64,000 nt of DNA from Candidatus Peregrinibacteria bacterium. GTDB taxonomy: Bacteria; Patescibacteriota; Gracilibacteria; UBA1369; GCA-2718715. The notes beneath the pieces were generated by a model. It had not been told where the DNA came from and did no database searches. It saw nothing but the letters and a program-made list of their open reading frames with translations. Where the stretch lies: assembly GCA_014240275.1 (NCBI GenBank), contig JAAZXH010000016.1, positions 41,476 through 105,475 of the forward strand. The letters run 5' to 3'. How positions within the stretch are numbered: the first letter of the stretch is position 1; each line of letters begins with the position of its first letter. The position numbers were made by a program, and so were the translations under genes. Shown here in pieces: positions 1 to 8,380 of this stretch.

Positions 1-192
1 GAAGAAGTAACCACTTGTCAGACTAGCAAAAATCATAGACCAGACTAAAAGTGATGCCCACACCTTCCAATCCATAAACATGTTTTGAGTTTTTTGAAAT
101 TTGTAACATATACATTTTAAAGCAAGTAAAAACAATACATAAATTGCAATCACAAAAGTCAAATTTGGCCATAACCAAACGGCCGCACCCAT
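1..192 (-). CDS. Membrane protein, N-terminal part (cut by window start)
   Basis: An open frame on the minus strand runs from base 192 to the window edge without a stop, so only the first 64 residues are visible. They are strongly hydrophobic: one membrane segment lies at about residues 1-23 and another, rich in Trp, Leu and Phe, at about 43-62, separated by a Lys/Gln-containing loop. A TTG start at 234 would add 14 residues and one more hydrophobic stretch; an in-frame TAG lies immediately before it. No family is recognisable from this fragment. It is divergent from the gene at 339. Confidence 0.5.
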   Translation of the reverse strand, partial: MGAAVWLWPNLTFVIAIYVLFLLALKCICYKFQKTQNMFMDWKVWASLLVWSMIFASLTSGYFF

Positions 193-289
193 AGATAGGT
201 AGTAAAATGCCAATAAAATTAAATAAAAATTCAACTAAGTTATTTAAACATTTTAATTTTAACTTAATTTCATAAACTTAACAAATAAC

Positions 290-317
290 TTGACATCTAC
301 CGTAAAACCATTAAAGT
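290..317 (+). promoter_or_regulatory. Promoter for the gene at 339
   Basis: TTGACA at 290-295 and TAAAGT at 312-317, spacer 16. The -10 ends 21 nt before the ATG at 339, so the transcript leader would be about 14-15 nt and there is no Shine-Dalgarno motif in it. Confidence 0.6.
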
Positions 318-338
318 TACACTAGCTAAAAATTAGTT

Positions 339-1772
339 ATGAAATTACCCTGGAACACACTTAGAGACTTACATAATTATGACTTTCACACATTACGCGG
401 CATTGGTGGTACACTCAATCAAGCCTTATTATCAGAAGGCTTGAGAGTTATAGACTCCTCATATTTAAAAGCAATCACCAATCTCAAATGTGCTAATGTT
501 TTACTAAGCAGCGCAGAAGAACTAGAGCTTTTAGATATTATATCAGATGAAAAAGATCCAATCATTGCAACCGCCGGATATCATCCCAACTATAAACAAT
601 TAGTAGCGGCACTCAAACACGAACAGCAACATATACAAGATGAAAAATTAAGCAGTACCCTCAATTTTAGCTTGGCGGGTTTTAGTCAAAACCTACCAGA
701 AGCACTTGCAAGATACACAACGGTAGATACAAGCACCTTAAGCCGTATACCCCAACACAACATTTTAAAAGGCCAACTCTTTGAACACCTATCCTACTTG
801 TTACTTCTAATAATCTATATAGACCAAGACGTAGTGCATCAACCATGTACGCGCTATAGCGAAGATCCAGAAACTGGAAAAATCAATTACCAAACCCGCG
901 CAGATTTCTTAGTCAACAACACTCTATACGAAATGAAATTTGGTCGGGATACAGAAACTATAAAACGCTCCAAAACAAGATATGCAGAATTTGTTCAAGA
1001 TCAATCTCTTGAATACCAAGTCTTAACATTTAAAGAAAACAAAGAGGTATCAGAATCAACAACTTGTATAGAACTTATCGAGGAGCATTCAACAATACTA
1101 AATAAATTATTTGAAAGATATCAGATAAAAAGATCTAACAACCCCGTTCTTGAAATTATAAAACTCATCAAAGAGTTGGACGAGGACAACCCTTCAGATG
1201 AAAAAATGCAAGACATTCCAAAAATTAACAACCTACTCTACCACGTTTGCCATAAAGCCAACCTCCTCAAAGGCCACGCCCGAGAAAAATATTTAATGCA
1301 GTTTTTATCTCACTACCTATACGGTAGAATCACGAAAAGCAATCAGCTTTATACTATCTTTAAAACACCCTACGAGACTTTCGAAAAGCTCCCTGTTCCA
1401 GAATACCAAGCCTCAGTTTTATTTGAAAACCAATGGCACGAAAGCTTTATACAACCCCTAAGCCGCACCCCAGAGTATTTATACCCCATGTCATTCAACA
1501 TCCATTGCAAAGACCAAATTTTTGACTTACACACCTTATTAAGAAGCAACGCCCACCACAGCCGACTTGAAGATTTTGCAACACGACATTCTTTTACCTT
1601 TCAACATGTCGCAGCCGCAGAACTTGAATCAGTTACCAACCTTAAAAGTAACAATTGCTTCCAAACAAGAACCCAAGCAATCTTGCAAGCTATGTGGAAT
1701 ATCTCTTTTAGCCACGCTTGCCAACAAAACACCATCGAATTACATGAAAGCACAAGACTAAATTTAATTTAA
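339..1772 (+). CDS. Unknown protein with a PD-(D/E)XK nuclease-like motif
   Basis: 477 residues, no signal peptide and no convincing membrane segment. The middle of the protein carries what looks like a PD-(D/E)XK core. Glu149 sits in an amphipathic helix (GQLFEH), Asp189 in RADFLV, and Glu198 and Lys200 in LYEMKFG, followed by a Lys/Arg-rich helix. This D-x8-E-x-K spacing is typical of the restriction-endonuclease-like fold. The N- and C-terminal parts match nothing I recognise. The gene has its own promoter and overlaps the convergent IMPase gene by 9 bases. No methyltransferase or defence partner is adjacent, so restriction activity cannot be claimed; a repair or recombination nuclease, or an inactive fold relative, is equally possible. 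Confidence 0.6.
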   Translation: MKLPWNTLRDLHNYDFHTLRGIGGTLNQALLSEGLRVIDSSYLKAITNLKCANVLLSSAEELELLDIISDEKDPIIATAGYHPNYKQLVAALKHEQQHIQDEKLSSTLNFSLAGFSQNLPEALARYTTVDTSTLSRIPQHNILKGQLFEHLSYLLLLIIYIDQDVVHQPCTRYSEDPETGKINYQTRADFLVNNTLYEMKFGRDTETIKRSKTRYAEFVQDQSLEYQVLTFKENKEVSESTTCIELIEEHSTILNKLFERYQIKRSNNPVLEIIKLIKELDEDNPSDEKMQDIPKINNLLYHVCHKANLLKGHAREKYLMQFLSHYLYGRITKSNQLYTIFKTPYETFEKLPVPEYQASVLFENQWHESFIQPLSRTPEYLYPMSFNIHCKDQIFDLHTLLRSNAHHSRLEDFATRHSFTFQHVAAAELESVTNLKSNNCFQTRTQAILQAMWNISFSHACQQNTIELHESTRLNLI

Positions 1773-2531
1773 TAAATTTAAAATACGTGAATGCATTTCA
1801 GGCAAAGCCACAACTAAATGAGGGTGTTCAGCCCAAGCATCAACCTTTTCCCCAGCTTTATCAGTTACACAAAGCCCTAATTCACCAGCAAACAAAACAC
1901 CTGGAGCTATGTCCCAAATTCTATCACAAAAATTTAAAACACCATTGACTCTACCCATAGCAAGGTATGCAAAAGCGAGCCCCACTGAATTATAATTAGA
2001 TATATAGTGCACCTTATCAGCTAAGGTATCTAACACTCTTCTATCCTCCTTGTCTAAGTATGAATCAAAAACAATCACAGCCTCGTTTAAGCTGCTTTTT
2101 GTAGGCTTATCAAGTAAAACGCCATTACAATACACACCCTGTCCTTTAATTGCATGAATCAATTTTTCTTCTTTTGGAACAACCACACAGGCAAATATAA
2201 TTTCTCCTTTATGTTCTAAAGCGATTTGGGAGCAAAACAAAGGTATACCACGAGAAAAATTGGTACTTCCATCTAAGGGATCTATAATCCAATTAAAATC
2301 TTTTTTTATAAAAGTCTTTTGAGATTCCTCAGATAAAATTCCAAATTCAGGAAACAGCTCTTGCAAATAAGTAATCAAAAAATCTGAGACTTTAAGATCA
2401 ATATTATTTACAACCTGCCTCTCGTTTTTAAATCCAAGAATCTGTGGCTTTAAAAAAGACTCCTTACACATTTTTGAAACCTCATGCATTAGTGGTACAA
2501 TCTTAGTTTCTATCAAATTCTGATCAAACAT
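1764..2531 (-). CDS. Inositol-monophosphatase-family phosphatase
   Basis: 255 residues, the normal length for the IMPase/SuhB/HisN family of Mg-dependent sugar and polyol phosphatases. Metal-binding motifs are intact: GILSEES with Glu68 and Glu69, DPLDGSTNF from Asp84, and the second motif WDIAP with Asp207. Substrate cannot be read from sequence; the family covers inositol phosphate, histidinol phosphate, PAP and fructose bisphosphate. It is the last gene of a minus-strand three-gene operon. Its ATG overlaps the end of the methyltransferase by 8 bases, implying translational coupling. Together with a HisC-like aminotransferase, a HisN-like histidinol-phosphatase role is conceivable, but no other his gene is in the window. 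Confidence 0.88.
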   Translation of the reverse strand: MFDQNLIETKIVPLMHEVSKMCKESFLKPQILGFKNERQVVNNIDLKVSDFLITYLQELFPEFGILSEESQKTFIKKDFNWIIDPLDGSTNFSRGIPLFCSQIALEHKGEIIFACVVVPKEEKLIHAIKGQGVYCNGVLLDKPTKSSLNEAVIVFDSYLDKEDRRVLDTLADKVHYISNYNSVGLAFAYLAMGRVNGVLNFCDRIWDIAPGVLFAGELGLCVTDKAGEKVDAWAEHPHLVVALPEMHSRILNLLN

Positions 2532-3276
2532 CTTTTCTCTTAAACACAGTAATTAAACGCTTAGAAAATTCCTTATCATACAAAGCACCATCATAACTAC
2601 CATAAGTTTCAACTAATTCCCAATTTTCACCCAACAATTGTTGTAAATTTTCAATTGGTACAAACTGCATAACTTCAGGATCAATAAATTTATCAACCGA
2701 TCCATCACTGTCTTTTACCTCAATATGGTACCTGCCTGTTCTCAAAAACTGATCAGAAAGCTCAAATTCTCGCCAAACTTTCATTTTTACATCATCAACT
2801 TCTTGCACAATAGGTTCTGAACGATATTTTTTAGGATACAAATAAAAATTACTTTGATCCAACACTATCAAATCTTTAATGTTAGCACTTAACCAAGCAA
2901 AAAAATTAGACCTTTTTGTTTCATCTAGAATGTATGTAAAGGTTGTCCACATTGAAATTGCCACATCGTATTGCTTGGATCCTAACACCTTCGCAATATC
3001 TTCAAAGGTGCCAAGTATAGTATTTAAAGTCGAAAAAGTCGGTACCGCATCTAAAAGTTGTTTAGAAGCATCAAAAACAGTCAGTACATAATCATATTCC
3101 GCAAGTTTTTGAGCATGTAAACCAGTCCCTCCACCTAAATCAATGATCGAACGAGCATTAGGAGCAAACTTATCAAGTATCTGATATAAAAATTGCACCT
3201 CCTGATCTAAAGAATTATTAGCTACTAACTTTCTCCAAAATTTAAACCATTTACCTTTATCTTTATATATTTTCAT
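2524..3276 (-). CDS. Class I SAM-dependent methyltransferase
   Basis: 250 residues with the Rossmann methyltransferase motif I IIDLGGGTGLH at about residues 44-54, an acidic residue in motif II (VFDAS) and a Methyltransf_25-type C-terminus (ETYGSYDGALYDKEFSKRLI). The layout resembles small-molecule N- or O-methyltransferases rather than rRNA enzymes. The gene overlaps the upstream aminotransferase by 14 bases and the downstream phosphatase by 8. It ends in TGA, one of only two genes here that appear to. If TGA were sense the protein would gain only 8 residues before a TAA. Substrate unknown; the operon suggests a methylated amino-group metabolite. Confidence 0.85.
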   Translation of the reverse strand: MKIYKDKGKWFKFWRKLVANNSLDQEVQFLYQILDKFAPNARSIIDLGGGTGLHAQKLAEYDYVLTVFDASKQLLDAVPTFSTLNTILGTFEDIAKVLGSKQYDVAISMWTTFTYILDETKRSNFFAWLSANIKDLIVLDQSNFYLYPKKYRSEPIVQEVDDVKMKVWREFELSDQFLRTGRYHIEVKDSDGSVDKFIDPEVMQFVPIENLQQLLGENWELVETYGSYDGALYDKEFSKRLITVFKRKDV

Positions 3277-4297
3277 ACTTTCTGTTAAATTCCAGTAACA
3301 CCTCTTTTAATCTATTCATGTGAATAGCTTTACCAATTGTGATACGCATTTTATTCTTGAGTCCATCTACACTATAAAATCTAACAAAAACTTGCTGACA
3401 TTGCAAAAAATCCTGCAACTGATCTTTCAAATTTAAGGGAAACTCAACCAACATAAAATTCGCATAAGATTTAAACGAACGCATTAAAGAAAGCTGATCT
3501 TTAACAAAATAATATAAATCCTGACGCAACTGATAAAGATTTTCAACCACACCGTCATAGTATTTATTATCTTTTAAAGCAGCTATCGCCATATGCTCAC
3601 TCAGCTGGTTAAAACCTAAATACAAAGGTTGGTATTTTAAGTTCTGCAAAACAGAATCACCAACTAACAAGTAAGCAACCCGCATAGCTACTAAACCATA
3701 AAGTTTAGAAAAAGTCCGTAGAACCATCAAATTTGGAAATTCTTGAAGCAAATTCAATAACTTAACGTCATCGTAATCTTTATCAAAACCATAATACGCC
3801 TCATCTACCAAAACCATAGTACTTTTAGGCACTGTCCTTAATACCAATTCTAACTTTTCTAAAGGCAAAATATTCCCAGTTGGATTATTAGGAGAAGTTA
3901 TCAAAAGCAAATCAAAAGACTCCTTCTTACATTTCTCAATTATATCAGCAATATCAAATTCAAACGCACACTCCCCTTGGTTCATTTGGAAAGTATCAAA
4001 CTCTATTTCTAAACGTTGAAACTGATTCGTATAATAACCCCAGGCGTAATCTGAAATCAAACACTTACCCTTACCACCCAATAAATTTTCAAACACATAA
4101 CGCAACAGTCCCTCTCCTCCATAACCAAGAATAATATTACTTTTTTTTACACCAAACAATTTAGACAATTCTAACTCTAAAAGCTGTGAACTTTTAGGAT
4201 ACAAAGACAAAGCCACAGGATTATCACAAAAATCACGCATAACATCTAAAACTTTTGGAGAGGGTCCAAACAAATTTTCATTTTGATTTAACTTCAT
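3263..4297 (-). CDS. HisC-like PLP aminotransferase
   Basis: 344 residues, fold type I aminotransferase of the histidinol-phosphate aminotransferase / CobD-like group. It starts with NQNENLFGPSPKV, has SPNNPTG at 135-141, the PLP-contacting DEAYYGF at 165-171 and the Schiff-base lysine K198 in RTFSKLYG. Full length and apparently active. It is the first gene of an operon with a methyltransferase and an IMPase-family phosphatase, all overlapping. In other bacteria HisC homologues also act on aromatic amino acids or, as CobD, decarboxylate threonine phosphate, so the symbol hisC is withheld. A strong promoter lies just upstream. Confidence 0.85.
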   Translation of the reverse strand: MKLNQNENLFGPSPKVLDVMRDFCDNPVALSLYPKSSQLLELELSKLFGVKKSNIILGYGGEGLLRYVFENLLGGKGKCLISDYAWGYYTNQFQRLEIEFDTFQMNQGECAFEFDIADIIEKCKKESFDLLLITSPNNPTGNILPLEKLELVLRTVPKSTMVLVDEAYYGFDKDYDDVKLLNLLQEFPNLMVLRTFSKLYGLVAMRVAYLLVGDSVLQNLKYQPLYLGFNQLSEHMAIAALKDNKYYDGVVENLYQLRQDLYYFVKDQLSLMRSFKSYANFMLVEFPLNLKDQLQDFLQCQQVFVRFYSVDGLKNKMRITIGKAIHMNRLKEVLLEFNRKYENI

Positions 4298-4316
4298 ACC
4301 TTAATATTAGGATAAC

Positions 4317-4345
4317 AATATAACGTAAAAGCGTAGAATTGTCAA
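4317..4345 (-). promoter_or_regulatory. Promoter of the aminotransferase operon
   Basis: On the minus strand TTGACA (4345-4340), 17-nt spacer, TATATT (4322-4317). The -10 ends 19 nt before the ATG at 4297. Confidence 0.65.
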
Positions 4346-4442
4346 ACTAGCGTCTAAATCCAATTTCCTTACAATATTCATAATAATTTTTGACTGTAAA
4401 CATCATAAAAGATGGAAAGTTGTAATTTTTACAATCCTCTAC

Positions 4443-5558
4443 CTACTCAAACTTATCTATGGCATGCAAACGATTGATAGCCTGTTTTTCTAGCAATGAC
4501 ATTCCCTTAGTTAAATCGTTAACCGAAGTATACAAAGGATACTCAACCACATTAAATTTTTTATACGCAGACGGAAAGTTTACATAAAAAGTACCTACTC
4601 TACTACGATAATCTGCCTGATTAGCTAAAGTATCAAAATTGCTAGAATTAGAATCACTGTAATTCACCACCGACTCTAGTAAAGAATTTACAAGGAGCGT
4701 ATCGGAAATATTAGTTTTATAAAACACAGTGTAATAATCTGCAGTTTTGTATTTTTTAAGACCCATTTCAGGCATCACATCATCTAAAGAATTATTATAA
4801 ACCCTTACAATAGTTAAACAAGCCTGTGCATCATTTTGAAAATAAAAAGCTGTTTGATTTAACATTCTTAAAATATAAGGGGCCTTACAATCCGTTACTA
4901 CCTCATTGTAAACCATGTCTTGATTACGCAAAGTGTCGTAAGTAACACGATAATCTTTTAAATCACCCAAATAAGAATCCAAGGTACCCTTTTGCACATT
5001 TTCTATTCTGGTGATCAAATCTGCCATTTGACCTCTTTTAAAATTAAAATGAAAATATTCAGTATCGATCGGAATAATATTTTTTTCAGCTGCAGCTAGT
5101 ACCATTCCCTTGTACCACTTTGTAGTTTCTGGATATTCTAAGTCAAAGTTTCGCATAGCCATCTTTAATGCCTCCGCCGTAGTTACAGATTGATTTGGCT
5201 TAAACATATTACCCGCAAAACCCGAAACTAAACCAGCATCTTTGGCATAACAAACATACTTACTAAACCAATCAGAACTGCTCACATCATTAAAACAAGC
5301 TTGCTTAAAGGCTTCCAAATCAGGAGTAAAACTTGGGTCTAAATTTCTTTTTGATTCCACTAAAATCTTTAAAATTTCAGCTCGGGAAATATCCCTTTCA
5401 TAACCAAACGAACCATCTTTATAACCTTGAACCACTTGTTTTTGCTGTAAATTTAAGATTGCATCTTTATAGATATTTTCCCAAGATACATCGGTAAAAT
5501 CAGCCAAAGCAGTAGAGCTTAAAACCAAAGTTAAAAGCAAACTTAAAAACTTTTTCAT
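4443..5558 (-). CDS. Secreted S-layer-homology (SLH) protein
   Basis: 371 residues. A clear signal peptide (residues 1-19, ending STALA) is followed by three SLH-like repeats over about residues 20-190: FTDVSWENIYKDAI with the later ISRAEILKIL, then FNDVSSSDWFSKYV with VTTAEALKMA, then a weaker third ending in a GQMADLITRI helix. SLH repeats anchor proteins to pyruvylated secondary cell-wall polymers. The remaining 180 residues have no recognised domain; their cysteines (for example in DCKAPY and DAQACL) could form disulfides. Unlike the tandem SLH proteins at 51690 and 53670, the SLH repeats here are N-terminal. The gene stands alone, transcribed away from the lipoprotein gene upstream. Confidence 0.85.
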   Translation of the reverse strand: MKKFLSLLLTLVLSSTALADFTDVSWENIYKDAILNLQQKQVVQGYKDGSFGYERDISRAEILKILVESKRNLDPSFTPDLEAFKQACFNDVSSSDWFSKYVCYAKDAGLVSGFAGNMFKPNQSVTTAEALKMAMRNFDLEYPETTKWYKGMVLAAAEKNIIPIDTEYFHFNFKRGQMADLITRIENVQKGTLDSYLGDLKDYRVTYDTLRNQDMVYNEVVTDCKAPYILRMLNQTAFYFQNDAQACLTIVRVYNNSLDDVMPEMGLKKYKTADYYTVFYKTNISDTLLVNSLLESVVNYSDSNSSNFDTLANQADYRSRVGTFYVNFPSAYKKFNVVEYPLYTSVNDLTKGMSLLEKQAINRLHAIDKFE

Positions 5559-5615
5559 AAAACAAGTGTTAATATAGACACATCAATTTTAACAAAAATA
5601 ATGAGAAAGATGAAA

Positions 5616-7010
5616 TTAAAAATTCACATGGATGCGTACTTCATCTATTACACTTTCTGAATGAGGATTTAAAGGTATTGCTATTCCATCATTCACTGAA
5701 TAAGTTCCTTGTACTAAGCTCAAAAGCACAAACGGTGCACCTTCGAAATCTTCAGGCAGATAATTTAGACGTAAATGGACAGAATCAACATCCAATAACT
5801 CCAGTTGATCAAATGCAAACACTACGCTCTCACCATCTAGCTGACCTTCAACATTAGCACCAAGGGCATCAACTAAACTTATAGATTGTATCGAAGCATT
5901 ATGAGTCGAGTATGTAAACTGTAAACTATTTAATGTAACATCTGCAAACTGAGGGAAATCAAGTTCCTCCCTAACTTGCTGCCAAAATAACAATTCAACA
6001 TCAGCGTCCAAACTATTACCCTCTACAACCGGATTTGCAAACATAGCAGACAACAAAACGGGTAAGTCTGCAAAACTCAGGTCTGCGTTAACTAAAGGTC
6101 TTACATAAGGTTCTTCTCCAGTTCGTATATTTTCAAAACTATCTTCAAAATTAGGAAGAATTTGAATAAAACTAAATTGACCATTGATGTTCGTTGTATA
6201 GTCAAAATCTCTCACATATTTAAATGGCAAATCAATTCTGACATGAAATACATTAACCTGATCACGAAAACAATCAAAATACAAACCATCAATATGTGCA
6301 TCAAAAACCACAACACCATCTTCATCAATAATATTACCATCTACTTCATGGGATATTCGAACCCAATCTAGATAATCTGCCAGTGTAGCATTAGGCTGTA
6401 ATCCTACACCACTGGGATCCTGAATAACAAGGTGAAAACTTTCAAAACTCAGATCACAAGCAAAAGGTTCAACTGAAAAACTAAACAGCAACTGTTCATC
6501 TTGCATGAAATATCTCCAAGGATTGTCTAAAATAGTTACTGCGACTTCACACCGAGGTTCAGGAATTGGAACTCCTTGATCCAGTGGCATTTCGGCATCA
6601 AACTCTTCCGGCATTTGAAAGTCTAGCTCTTCCGGCATTTGAAAGTCTAACTCTTCCGGCATTTGAAAGTCTAACTCTTCGGGCATCTGGGCATCTACAG
6701 GCATTTCAGAATCTGGCATTTCTAAATCAGTTATATCTTGAACTTGAGGTATGCCTGTATCTATAGGCATTGTAGTATCTGGAAATCCTACATCAAAAAT
6801 CTCTTGATCTTCAGGCATTTGAGCATCAGGGTTTCCGGGAACTAGTAAATCTCCCTGGTAACCAGCCACCATTTCTACAGGATCTTGAGTTGGTGACACA
6901 TGTTCAATACATCCATTTAAAAGAGCTGCAAAAGATAATGCCATAACTTGAACTCTGTTACTAAAAAATGAAGGTTTACTAATGTTTGATTTAAATTTTT
7001 CAAATGCCAT
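5616..7010 (-). CDS. Repeat-bearing surface lipoprotein, unknown function
   Basis: 464 residues from the ATG at 7010. An upstream in-frame ATG at 7046 lies inside the promoter and is rejected. After a basic n-region a hydrophobic stretch ends in LLNGC, a lipobox placing the acylated Cys at residue 34. Then comes an acidic, Pro/Met-rich stalk in which MPE, MPD or MPI recurs about every 8 residues, including three exact QMPEELDF copies encoded by a 24-bp tandem repeat. The C-terminal 300 residues are mostly beta-strand-like with few cysteines and match no family I know. Such acidic MP(D/E) stalks after a lipobox are familiar from predatory and myxobacterial lipoproteins; here it probably spaces a surface domain from the membrane. 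Confidence 0.7.
   Translation of the reverse strand: MAFEKFKSNISKPSFFSNRVQVMALSFAALLNGCIEHVSPTQDPVEMVAGYQGDLLVPGNPDAQMPEDQEIFDVGFPDTTMPIDTGIPQVQDITDLEMPDSEMPVDAQMPEELDFQMPEELDFQMPEELDFQMPEEFDAEMPLDQGVPIPEPRCEVAVTILDNPWRYFMQDEQLLFSFSVEPFACDLSFESFHLVIQDPSGVGLQPNATLADYLDWVRISHEVDGNIIDEDGVVVFDAHIDGLYFDCFRDQVNVFHVRIDLPFKYVRDFDYTTNINGQFSFIQILPNFEDSFENIRTGEEPYVRPLVNADLSFADLPVLLSAMFANPVVEGNSLDADVELLFWQQVREELDFPQFADVTLNSLQFTYSTHNASIQSISLVDALGANVEGQLDGESVVFAFDQLELLDVDSVHLRLNYLPEDFEGAPFVLLSLVQGTYSVNDGIAIPLNPHSESVIDEVRIHVNF
6601..6696. repeat. 24-bp tandem repeat, 4 copies
   Basis: Four consecutive 24-bp units (6601, 6625, 6649, 6673). The first three differ at only two positions and the fourth is degenerate. 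They encode the QMPEELDF repeats of the lipoprotein stalk, and near-identity at DNA level implies recent expansion. Confidence 0.9.
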
Positions 7011-7031
7011 ATTATAAATTAAAGCACATAT

Positions 7032-7059
7032 ATTATAGACCAACAAGATAAAATGTCAA
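7032..7059 (-). promoter_or_regulatory. Consensus promoter of the repeat lipoprotein
   Basis: Minus strand TTGACA (7059-7054), spacer 16, TATAAT (7037-7032): a perfect sigma-70-type promoter. The -10 ends 21 nt before the ATG at 7010, which fixes that start and rules out the one at 7046. Confidence 0.8.
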
Positions 7060-7064
7060 TCTCT

Positions 7065-7093
7065 TTGATTTATCAATAAAATTAGAGTATAGT
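7065..7093 (+). promoter_or_regulatory. Promoter of the glutamine amidotransferase
   Basis: TTGATT (7065-7070), spacer 17, TATAGT (7088-7093). The -10 ends 20 nt before the ATG at 7114. It is divergent from and adjacent to the promoter at 7032-7059, so the two may compete. Confidence 0.65.
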
Positions 7094-7113
7094 CCAAATA
7101 TATAAATGACAAA

Positions 7114-7818
7114 ATGCACATTCATTTTATCCAACACGAACACTTTGAAGCCCCAGGAGCATACCTCGACTGGGCAAACCAAAAGGGCCATACCACAAGT
7201 ACATCTCGCGTTTACCAAAACGAAGCTCTTCCCAATAGCACCAACTATGACCTTTTAGTAGTGCTTGGCGGACCGCAAGATCCAGCAACTACCACCGAAC
7301 AAAGCCCCCATTTTAATGCCAAAGCTGAAATTGCCTGCATCAAACAAGCGATAGATGCCAATAAAAAAGTCATTGGCGTATGTCTTGGAGCTCAACTAAT
7401 TGGTGAAACTCTAGGGGCCAAATTTGCACATAGCCCAAATCGCGAAATTGGATTATTTAACCTAGAACTCAATCCAGAAGCCTCAAACGATCCATTTTTT
7501 AAAACTCAAAATCAAACGCTTCCCTGCGGTCATTGGCACGGAGACATGCCGGGACTAACAGATCAATCTAAAGTTTTAGCCACCACTTCTGGCTGCCCAA
7601 GACAAATCGTAAAATACTCAGACAAAGTATACGGCTTTCAATGTCATTTTGAATTCACACCTGAAGTTATCGAACTAATGATCCAAAACTGCAGCCATGA
7701 ACTTGAAAAATATAAAGACCAACCCTATATACAAAATGCAGAAACACTTCGCAAGAATGATTACCGGCCAGCTAACCACACCCTTTTTGCCTTTCTAGAT
7801 TACCTAGAACAAACTTAA
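7114..7818 (+). CDS. Class I glutamine amidotransferase-like protein
   Basis: 234 residues, a stand-alone GATase1 domain of the type annotated as GMP-synthase-like. It has the oxyanion loop LGGPQDP at 51-57, nucleophile Cys90 in GVCLGAQ, and His178 and Glu180 in QCHFEF, so the triad is intact. Stand-alone members hydrolyse glutamine or other gamma-glutamyl amides for an unknown acceptor; no synthetase partner is adjacent. It overlaps the convergent flavin reductase gene by 4 bases. It is not a full guaA, since the ATP-pyrophosphatase and dimerisation domains are absent. Confidence 0.85.
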   Translation: MHIHFIQHEHFEAPGAYLDWANQKGHTTSTSRVYQNEALPNSTNYDLLVVLGGPQDPATTTEQSPHFNAKAEIACIKQAIDANKKVIGVCLGAQLIGETLGAKFAHSPNREIGLFNLELNPEASNDPFFKTQNQTLPCGHWHGDMPGLTDQSKVLATTSGCPRQIVKYSDKVYGFQCHFEFTPEVIELMIQNCSHELEKYKDQPYIQNAETLRKNDYRPANHTLFAFLDYLEQT

Positions 7819-8291
7819 ATACTAATTAGCTTCTTATCTCGTAAATCCTGTAAATATAAGGGTTCTGACTGGCTAAAATGCTTAAATTTTACAACGTCAA
7901 ACAAATACATTATATGATCCCCTGCATCTAAAGAGGAGACCACCTGCAATTGCATAGCCGCAAGCGCTGAAGTAAAAACAGGCAATGAACCAAACACCTG
8001 AGTTTCTTCTTTTATTTTCGTAAGTTTATTAACCTGCTTGCCAGAGCGCTTGCCAAACAAACGTACATATTCAATGTTTGATTTTGAAAGAAGCAATAAA
8101 TTCACAGGTTTAGTGCTTTGTAAATTTTCCAGAGTTTGAGTCCCCTTATAAACTGCAACCATAAAACGCTTTGGATTCAATGAAACAGCAGAAACGTAAG
8201 TACAAATATTAAAATTCACTACTCCCTGCTCAGATATAGTTTCGAGGCTATAAACCGGTAAATTTGGTATATTCCAAGGTCTTTTTGGCAT
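7815..8291 (-). CDS. Flavin reductase-like domain protein
   Basis: 158 residues resembling the flavin reductase-like (split-barrel FMN-binding) family: an N-terminal NICTYVSAVSLNPKRFMVAV stretch, a central region with several Lys/Arg, and the closing GDHIMYLFDVVKFKHF strand that in this family precedes the dimer interface. The family either reduces flavins with NAD(P)H or binds FMN in a two-component oxygenase. Its partner is unknown and no oxygenase is nearby. It is convergent with the amidotransferase gene and divergent from the tRNA-Thr promoter. Confidence 0.75.
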   Translation of the reverse strand: MPKRPWNIPNLPVYSLETISEQGVVNFNICTYVSAVSLNPKRFMVAVYKGTQTLENLQSTKPVNLLLLSKSNIEYVRLFGKRSGKQVNKLTKIKEETQVFGSLPVFTSALAAMQLQVVSSLDAGDHIMYLFDVVKFKHFSQSEPLYLQDLRDKKLISI

Positions 8292-8311
8292 CTTTACAAT
8301 TATACAAACAC

Positions 8312-8320
8312 ATTATACCA
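8312..8320 (-). promoter_or_regulatory. Extended -10 promoter of the flavin reductase gene
   Basis: TGGTATAAT on the minus strand (8320-8312) is an extended -10 element, ending 20 nt before the ATG at 8291. No good -35 was found, as is usual for extended -10 promoters. Confidence 0.5.
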
Positions 8321-8333
8321 AATAAATTAAAAC

Positions 8334-8361
8334 TTGAAATCTCAAACCTTTCTGCTACATT
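8334..8361 (+). promoter_or_regulatory. Promoter of tRNA-Thr
   Basis: TTGAAA (8334-8339), spacer 16, TACATT (8356-8361). The predicted start is about 12 nt before the mature tRNA 5' end. Confidence 0.5.
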
Positions 8362-8380
8362 AATAAATGCAGACTTTAAA

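Noticed and set aside
6601-6696. CRISPR-like repeats in the lipoprotein gene
   Set aside because: The 24-bp units are directly adjacent with no spacers and are coding.
6162-6766. Plus-strand open frames inside the repeat lipoprotein
   Set aside because: They are antisense shadows of the lipoprotein repeats and beta-rich region, with no promoter or family features.
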